This document shows, one piece after another, positions 5,388 through 9,321 of a stretch of DNA of 9,321 nt. The DNA is taken from positions 1 through 9,321 of the forward strand of contig CAZESL010000091.1 of NCBI GenBank assembly GCA_964515215.1. Direction: 5' to 3'. How positions within the stretch are numbered: position 1 is the stretch's first letter; every line of letters starts with the position of its first letter. This stretch comes from SIG588 sp964515215. Lineage in GTDB: Bacteria; Bacillota; Clostridia; Oscillospirales; Acutalibacteraceae. The notes beneath the pieces were generated by a model, which was given only the letters and a program-made list of their open reading frames with translations, searched no databases and was not told where the DNA came from. Made by a program: the position numbers and the translations under genes.

Positions 5388-5999
5388 TTATTCTTTGCGC
5401 AGCACTTTTTTCTGCCACGATCTCTTGCCGCACTGCGGACAACGCATATAGCGTGTGCGTCCCGTGTGCATCGCCCAAAACACGCTTTGGTAATGCGGCA
5501 CGTAGGTGTGTCCGCACTTTCGGCACACGTAATACCCTGCCGTTTGCTCGATCTTCAGCATAAACGGCGTCACGAGCAACAGCGGCAACACGCACGCACC
5601 GACGATGACCGATGCCAACCATTCCGCCATCGGCACGGCGGTGACCGCGATCACCGCCGCGATCAGCGGCAACAGGCACAGAATACCCGTCACGATCTCC
5701 ATACGAAGCAGACGCTTGTCTGCCGCTTCTTTTTGTCTTACCATTTCGAGCAAATTGTTTTCCAGTTCCTTGTTATAGTTTTCCATAGTCACTCTCTCCC
5801 CACTCAACAGATCGTTGACCGTGATACCCAGGATCCCACACAGCGTGAGCATCAAAGAGGAGTCCGGCAGGGACAAACCTCTCTCCCATTTGGATACCGC
5901 ACGGTCGGTAATGTTCAATTGTTCCGCCAGTTGTGCTTGTGTTAAGCCAACTTCTTTTCGGCACGCGGCAATAAATTTGCCGATCTTTATTTGATCCAT
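5388..5999 (-). CDS. XRE-family regulator with two membrane helices and a C-terminal zinc ribbon
   Basis: A 203-residue protein in three parts. Residues 5-63 are a classic Cro/CI helix-turn-helix (IGKFIAACRKEVGLTQAQLA, then ITDRAVSKWERGLSLPDSS). Residues 64-99 are a charged, probably coiled linker. Two hydrophobic helices at about 101-122 and 126-148 follow, then a zinc-ribbon-like end with C159-R-K-C162 and C187-P-Q-C190. The N-terminus and the ribbon would both be in the cytoplasm, so this is a membrane-tethered DNA-binding protein. AAGGAGG six bases before the ATG at 5999 fixes the start; a longer reading to 6050 has no such site. It is convergent with the radical SAM operon and divergent from the TetR operon. 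Its targets are unknown; repeated ACCGACGG motifs upstream suggest self-regulation. Such HTH-membrane-zinc-ribbon proteins are common in Clostridia. Confidence 0.85.
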   Translation of the reverse strand: MDQIKIGKFIAACRKEVGLTQAQLAEQLNITDRAVSKWERGLSLPDSSLMLTLCGILGITVNDLLSGERVTMENYNKELENNLLEMVRQKEAADKRLLRMEIVTGILCLLPLIAAVIAVTAVPMAEWLASVIVGACVLPLLLVTPFMLKIEQTAGYYVCRKCGHTYVPHYQSVFWAMHTGRTRYMRCPQCGKRSWQKKVLRKE

Positions 6000-6005
6000 A
6001 CGCCG

Positions 6006-6012
6006 CCTCCTT
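6006..6012 (-). promoter_or_regulatory. Ribosome binding site fixing the XRE start at 5999
   Basis: A consensus AAGGAGG on the minus strand, six bases before the ATG at 5999. It lies within the longer open reading frame from 6050, which it therefore argues against. Confidence 0.85.
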
Positions 6013-6049
6013 TCGTTTTTAGTATAGCGAATCTTTCCACAAAGCACCA

Positions 6050-6127
6050 CATACCGTTGGTTGAGTGAGGAAAATCTACCGACGGTATGGGCTCTTCACA
6101 AAGACAGTATACCATAGATCCGTCGGT
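6050..6127. promoter_or_regulatory. Three ACCGACGG-type motifs, candidate operator array
   Basis: CATACCGTTGG (6050-6060) and CCGACGGTATG (6079-6089) form an inverted repeat with ten of eleven positions paired. A third related motif, CCGTCGGT (6120-6127, the complement of ACCGACGG), lies in the spacer of the distal XRE promoter. The set sits between the XRE and TetR genes; the XRE protein itself is the most likely binder, by position only. Confidence 0.45.
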
Positions 6128-6133
6128 CTGCAA
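6106..6133 (-). promoter_or_regulatory. Likely promoter of the XRE gene
   Basis: On the minus strand, TTGCAG (6128-6133), a 16-base spacer, then TATACT (6106-6111). A second, closer TATACT (6021-6026) has no good -35 partner. If the distal promoter is used, the leader is about 100 bases and contains the dyad at 6050-6089. Confidence 0.55.
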
Positions 6134-6154
6134 CACCTTTCTGCCGCTTTTCTC

Positions 6155-6183
6155 TTGACAACTTCTTTTTCACATGATAAAAT
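6155..6183 (+). promoter_or_regulatory. Sigma-A type promoter of the TetR-ABC operon
   Basis: A consensus TTGACA (6155-6160), 17 bases, then TAAAAT (6178-6183). The TetR start codon follows 41 bases later. Confidence 0.85.
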
Positions 6184-6206
6184 AACAATCGTTATATAAC
6201 AATAAC
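6182..6206. promoter_or_regulatory. Candidate TetR operator
   Basis: Overlapping dyads lie at the expected transcription start: ATAAC-AATC-GTTAT (6182-6195) and the perfect palindrome GTTATATAAC (6191-6200), with ATAACAAT repeated at 6182-6189 and 6196-6203. Placement directly after the -10 box fits repression of its own operon by the TetR protein. Confidence 0.55.
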
Positions 6207-6224
6207 TATATTCCGAGGTGTAGT

Positions 6225-6785
6225 ATGCCGCCGAAAGTGAAAGTAACCAAAGAAAATATTGTCAACGCCGCTATCGACATTATACGAAGTGAAGGCATAT
6301 CGGCACTGTGTGCACGTACGGTCGCCGCCGCTTTGGGCTGTTCCACACAACCCGTATTTTCCAATTTTGCCACGATGGAGGAATTGCGCTTTGCCGTGGC
6401 AGAAGAAGCGACGAGGCTATATGATGCGTATACGGTACGCGAGATGGAAAGCGGCAGATTCCCACCCTACAAGGCAAGCGGTATGGCATACATCCGCTTT
6501 GCCAAAGAGGAACGCGAACTGTTCAAACTCCTGTTTATGTGCGACCGTACGGAAAACGATATTCCCGACACGTCGCACAGTTTTCGTAGTATGACCACGC
6601 TGGTACAAGGCAACACGGGATTGCAAGAGGACGCCGCACGACTGTTTCATCTGGAAATGTGGGCGTATGTACACGGCATTGCCACCATGTACGCGACAGG
6701 ATTTTTGGATCTGGATGAAGAACTCGTCAGCCGTATGCTCACCGACGCGTACCTGGGTCTTCGGAAACAGTATGAAAAGGAGTAA
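6225..6785 (+). CDS. TetR-family transcriptional regulator of the adjacent ABC transporter
   Basis: A 186-residue protein of usual TetR length. Residues 7-55 are the N-terminal DNA-binding domain: VTKENIVNAAIDIIRSEG, then the helix-turn-helix ARTVAAALGCSTQPVFSNF. The C-terminal ligand-binding half is helical; LEMWAYVHGIATMYATGFL resembles the WHG-type TetR C-terminal domain. GAGGTG stands just before the ATG. The stop is four bases before the ABC ATPase start, so the three genes form one operon and the repressor very probably controls the exporter, releasing DNA when it binds a transported compound or a relative of it. The ligand cannot be read from the sequence. Confidence 0.9.
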   Translation: MPPKVKVTKENIVNAAIDIIRSEGISALCARTVAAALGCSTQPVFSNFATMEELRFAVAEEATRLYDAYTVREMESGRFPPYKASGMAYIRFAKEERELFKLLFMCDRTENDIPDTSHSFRSMTTLVQGNTGLQEDAARLFHLEMWAYVHGIATMYATGFLDLDEELVSRMLTDAYLGLRKQYEKE

Positions 6786-6789
6786 CACC

Positions 6790-7518
6790 ATGGATGCGAT
6801 CCGTATTGAAAATTTAACGAAAACGTACAAGGACCTGACGGCGGTGGATCACCTCTCCCTCACGGTGCGGGAAGGGGAACTGTTCTCGCTGCTCGGTGTG
6901 AACGGGGCGGGAAAGACCACCACCATTAAAATGCTCTCCTGCCTCACACAGCCGACCGACGGGGACGCGTTCGTGCACGGAAAGAGCATTCGTACCGAGG
7001 GGGCCGCCGTGAAGCGGTTGATCGCTGTCTCGCCGCAGGAGACTGCGGTTGCTCCCGCTCTCACCGTGCGGGAAAACCTTGCACTGATCGGCGGTGTGCA
7101 CGGCTTTTCCAAAGACAAGCGTGACCGCAAGATCGAAGAATTGACCGCACTGTTAGGACTTCAAAACGTGCTGGATCGCAAAGCGGGCAAACTGTCGGGC
7201 GGGTGGCAACGGCGGCTCAGCATCGCGATGGCGCTGACAAGCGAACCCGCCGTGCTGTTTTTGGACGAACCAACGCTCGGGCTGGACGTGCTCGCCCGCA
7301 GTGACCTGTGGGATATCATCCGCGCACTGAAAGGGCGCGTGACGGTCATTTTAACCACCCATTACATGGAAGAAGCCGAAGCGCTCTCCGACCGTATTGC
7401 CATTATGAAAGACGGAAAACTACTGATCTGCGACACCGCCGAAGCCATCAAGCAGACGGCAGGCACGGACGATTTTGAGCAGGCGTTTATCCGTATCGTG
7501 CGGGAGGTGGCGAAATGA
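6790..7518 (+). CDS. ABC transporter ATP-binding protein (ABC-2 exporter type)
   Basis: A 242-residue ATPase with every core motif: Walker A GVNGAGKTT (36-44), Q-loop Q83 in SPQETAV, signature LSGGWQRR (135-142), Walker B VLFLDEP (155-161) with the D-loop LGLD next to it, and the switch histidine H191 in TTHYMEEAE. In the signature the residue after LSGG is Trp rather than the frequent Gln or Met, with no loss of the core. AAGGAG overlapping the end of the TetR gene precedes ATG 6790; the open frame reaches further upstream, but this start gives the normal family N-terminus IENLTKTYKDLTAVD. The stop overlaps the permease ATG (ATGA). It energises export, probably of a drug or lipid-like compound, by a dimer with two copies of the permease. 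Confidence 0.95.
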   Translation: MDAIRIENLTKTYKDLTAVDHLSLTVREGELFSLLGVNGAGKTTTIKMLSCLTQPTDGDAFVHGKSIRTEGAAVKRLIAVSPQETAVAPALTVRENLALIGGVHGFSKDKRDRKIEELTALLGLQNVLDRKAGKLSGGWQRRLSIAMALTSEPAVLFLDEPTLGLDVLARSDLWDIIRALKGRVTVILTTHYMEEAEALSDRIAIMKDGKLLICDTAEAIKQTAGTDDFEQAFIRIVREVAK

Positions 7519-8246
7519 AGATGCTGACTTTCGCACATCGCAACGTCAAGGAAATTTTACGTGACCCGTTAAATATAGCGTTCGGGCTGGGCTTCCCGCT
7601 CGTACTGCTCGTGTTGCTCTCCGCCATTCAAGCAAACGTGCCCGTGCCGCTGTTCGAGATCGCCCACCTGACCCCCGGCATCACCGTCTTCGGGCTGTCG
7701 TTTATGACGCTGTTTTCCGCAACGCTGATCGCCAAGGATCGCGGCTCTTCCCTGCTGCAACGGCTGTATACCACGCCGCTTACCCCGCTCGATTTTATTT
7801 TGGGATATACCCTCCCCCTTTTGCCGATCGCGGTGCTGCAATGCATCGTCTGCTACGTCGCCGCCGTAGCGCTCGGACTTACGGTAACCGTGCATATTCT
7901 TACTGCCATCGCGTGCATTCTGCCCGTGTGCGCCTTGTATATCGCACTCGGGCTGTTGTGCGGCAGTGTACTGAACGACAAGCAGGTCGGCGGTGTGTGC
8001 GGTGCCCTGCTGACCAACCTTTCGGCGTGGCTTTCGGGCATTTGGTTTGATTTGGAACTGGTGGGCGGCACGTTCAAACGCATCGCGTACGCTCTCCCCT
8101 TCGTCCATGCGGTAGAGATGGAACGCACGGCACTGGCAGGCGATCTTCTCTGCGTACTCCCGCATTTGTGGTGGGTGCTCGGCTATACGGCCGTGTTATT
8201 GCTTTGCGCTGTGTGGCTGTTTTTGCGGCAGATGAAAAGACAATAA
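7515..8246 (+). CDS. ABC-2 type transporter permease
   Basis: A 243-residue membrane protein with about six helices: roughly 21-40, 53-73, 97-120, 127-151, 157-177 and 216-237. The cytoplasmic stretch KDRGSSLLQRLYTTPLTPLDFILGY (74-98) is the typical ABC-2 coupling region after helix 2, and RIAYALPFVHAVE (189-201) before the last helix is also typical. The length fits the family. GGAGGT lies just upstream inside the ATPase gene, and the start overlaps the ATPase stop, so the two are translationally coupled. With one ATPase and one permease gene the exporter would be a homodimer of each. The substrate is not known; TetR control suggests a toxic or foreign compound. Confidence 0.9.
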   Translation: MKMLTFAHRNVKEILRDPLNIAFGLGFPLVLLVLLSAIQANVPVPLFEIAHLTPGITVFGLSFMTLFSATLIAKDRGSSLLQRLYTTPLTPLDFILGYTLPLLPIAVLQCIVCYVAAVALGLTVTVHILTAIACILPVCALYIALGLLCGSVLNDKQVGGVCGALLTNLSAWLSGIWFDLELVGGTFKRIAYALPFVHAVEMERTALAGDLLCVLPHLWWVLGYTAVLLLCAVWLFLRQMKRQ

Positions 8247-8274
8247 CCAAAAGATTACAGTTTTGTCATAATTC

Positions 8275-8303
8275 TTGCGCAGTCGGCATACGTATGATAC
8301 AAT
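8275..8303 (+). promoter_or_regulatory. Promoter of the YwaF-like gene with a palindrome in its spacer
   Basis: TTGCGC (8275-8280), 17 bases, then TACAAT (8298-8303). The spacer contains CATACGTATG (8287-8296), a perfect 10-bp palindrome that could be an operator. No terminator is seen after the permease, so some read-through from the ABC operon is possible. Confidence 0.65.
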
Positions 8304-8334
8304 AGGGGCAACTTGTGTCGAGATGGGGTCGTGT

Positions 8335-9147
8335 ATGATGAATTTGGGCGAATTTTTCGGTTTCGGCGGGTATTCCCGTCCGGCGGAAGGGTATATGTCG
8401 GCGGAGCATCTGCTTTTCGTATCCGCTTTGATGCTCTTGATGATCGCGTGTGCCGTATTTTTCGGTCTGTGCGCAAGGGGCAAGAGTGAGCAGCAAAAGA
8501 ACCGCGCCTTGGTCGTGTCCGCCATTCTCATTGACACGGTCGAGCTGTTCAAGATCGTGATCCTGTGCATCCGTCACGAGGATCCGATGCGTTGGGTGTA
8601 CGTGCTGCCGCTGTTCCTTTGCAGTATCCAGCTTATCACCATTCCGCTTGCCGCCTTCTCGAAAGGGCGGCTTCGGGAAGCGTCGCTCGATTTCGTTACC
8701 ATCTTCGGCGTGCTCGGTGCGGTACTCGGTACGTACTTTGCAGGAAACAACTATGCGGCGTATCCCGTCTTTTCAATGGATAACGTGTTTTCAGGCATCA
8801 CCCATACCGTGGCAGGCTTTGCCGCTTTGTACATCATGATCTCGGGTATGGCGAGCATGAAGAAGAAAAACATCGTGTTCACCACCGCCATCCTCGGCGG
8901 TTTCTGTGTTGCGGCGTATATCGCGAACATCTTCACCGATTGCAACTATATGTTCCTCACCCGCGGGGACGGCACACCGTACGATATTTTGTTCAATTTG
9001 GTAAACGGCAACCCCGTGTTGTATCCGTTGGGCGTGGTGCTGTTGTTCGTCGTGTATATCACCGCGTTTTACGGCGTCCGGTTCGCCGTGACGAAACGCA
9101 AATCAACCGAAACTCCTGCTGAAATGAAGGAAGAGATTACCATATAA
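8335..9147 (+). CDS. YwaF/TMEM164-like integral membrane protein
   Basis: A 270-residue protein with about seven hydrophobic segments: near 25-46, 58-79, 88-108, 117-136, 152-171, 179-199 and 227-250. The motif LPLFLCSIQLI (91-101) matches the LPLxxCS hallmark of the YwaF group (TIGR02206-like), and GITHTVAGF (154-162) and CNYMFL (203-208) fall where that family has its conserved His and Asn-Tyr. The last 18 residues are charged and cytoplasmic. GGGG six bases before ATG 8335 supports this start; ATG 8338 and 8323 are alternatives, and a TTG reading from 8275 is unlikely because it lies in the promoter. The gene is transcribed from its own promoter. The function of the bacterial family is poorly known. 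Confidence 0.7.
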   Translation: MMNLGEFFGFGGYSRPAEGYMSAEHLLFVSALMLLMIACAVFFGLCARGKSEQQKNRALVVSAILIDTVELFKIVILCIRHEDPMRWVYVLPLFLCSIQLITIPLAAFSKGRLREASLDFVTIFGVLGAVLGTYFAGNNYAAYPVFSMDNVFSGITHTVAGFAALYIMISGMASMKKKNIVFTTAILGGFCVAAYIANIFTDCNYMFLTRGDGTPYDILFNLVNGNPVLYPLGVVLLFVVYITAFYGVRFAVTKRKSTETPAEMKEEITI

Positions 9148-9163
9148 AAAGAAACCACCCGCC
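9146..9163 (+). other. Orphaned left arm of a terminator
   Basis: The A-run and CCACCCGCC directly after the YwaF stop have the shape of the left half of a hairpin terminator, but the expected right arm GGCGGGTGG followed by T is absent. This suggests a deletion or insertion breakpoint just after about 9168. Confidence 0.35.
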
Positions 9164-9191
9164 TTAAGTGAGTTGCGATTAGGGATAAAAT

Positions 9192-9234
9192 GGAGAGAAT
9201 GCACTCTTGTGAGCGCATTCTCTCCTTGTGTTTT
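9192..9234 (+). terminator. Terminator hairpin downstream of the YwaF-like gene
   Basis: GGAGAGAATGC (9192-9202) pairs perfectly with GCATTCTCTCC (9215-9225), and an inner CTC-TTGT-GAG extends the stem. A moderately T-rich stretch with interruptions follows. It probably ends the YwaF transcript. Confidence 0.7.
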
Positions 9235-9267
9235 GTGGATATTCACTTATCTTTGAAAAGTGCTGTG

Positions 9268-9321
9268 ACCCTTGGCCCCCTTGTTAAAGGGGGCTGGCAT
9301 TTTCGAGGAGCGAAGCGAGGA
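9268..9321. repeat. Start of a likely dispersed palindromic intergenic repeat (cut by window edge)
   Basis: GCCCCCTT-GTTA-AAGGGGGC (9275-9294) is a perfect 8-bp hairpin, followed by CTGGC and a GAGGAGCGAAGCGAGG stretch. From memory, this form is typical of short, high-copy intergenic repeats of Clostridia genomes. The element continues beyond the window. Confidence 0.45.

Noticed and set aside
5118..5945. 275-codon plus-strand frame across the terminator and the XRE gene
   Set aside because: It starts inside the membrane protein, passes through a strong terminator and is antisense to a well-supported regulator; its Arg/His-rich translation looks artificial.
5999..6050. N-terminal extension of the XRE gene to 6050
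   Set aside because: The consensus AAGGAGG just before 5999 and the normal family start MDQIKIGKFI favour the shorter form.
6667..6789. N-terminal extension of the ABC ATPase to 6667
   Set aside because: The extra 41 codons lie within the TetR gene in another frame, and ATG 6790 has a good ribosome site and gives the usual family N-terminus.
1..9321. CRISPR array, tRNA, rRNA or complete insertion sequence
   Set aside because: No regularly spaced repeats, cloverleaf, rRNA-like stretch or transposase frame was seen on either strand.

Overview
The window looks like a piece of a chromosome from an anaerobic, low-to-moderate G+C Bacillota organism, probably a gut-type Clostridia. The support is strong AGGAGG-type ribosome binding sites, textbook TTGAAA/TTGACA-17-TATAAT promoters, a flavoredoxin-like flavin reductase, a radical SAM maturase, an XRE regulator with membrane helices and a zinc ribbon, and a YwaF-type membrane protein. 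No rRNA, tRNA, CRISPR array, transposase or complete insertion sequence was seen. The species cannot be named from this sequence.

Layout. Bases 1-1800 are clearly richer in A+T than the rest. They hold a noncoding left edge, a bidirectional terminator, and one minus-strand gene for a PH/GRAM-like plus SAP-domain protein with its own sigma-A promoter; this part looks like accessory DNA. Bases 1811-2255 carry a minus-strand pair: a 58-residue protein with a Cys-rich N-terminus, overlapping by 11 bases a 92-residue protein with two CxxC knuckles. Bases 2256-2372 form a compact divergent control region in which two opposing promoters share an 18-bp perfect dyad.

The plus strand from 2373 to 5358 encodes a flavin reductase, a radical SAM/SPASM-type enzyme, and a two-helix membrane protein with a Gly-rich tail, five consecutive Cys-Ala pairs and a final GGGRAGC. 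The last two genes overlap by the ATGA tetranucleotide. This is the most interesting part of the window: it looks like a radical SAM enzyme paired with a membrane-anchored Cys-rich substrate, so a ribosomally made peptide-like modification carried on the tail of a larger protein. I remember a named group of radical SAM enzymes associated with ACGX-repeat proteins and this pair may belong near it, but I could not search.

A shared bidirectional terminator separates this operon from a convergent XRE regulator (5388-5999, minus). Divergent from that regulator is a TetR-ABC operon (6225-8246): a repressor, an ATPase and an ABC-2 permease, tightly spaced and probably self-regulated through palindromes next to the promoter. 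A separate promoter, with a 10-bp palindrome in its spacer, drives a YwaF-like membrane protein (8335-9147). The right edge holds an apparently orphaned terminator arm, an intact terminator hairpin, and the start of what looks like a dispersed intergenic repeat.
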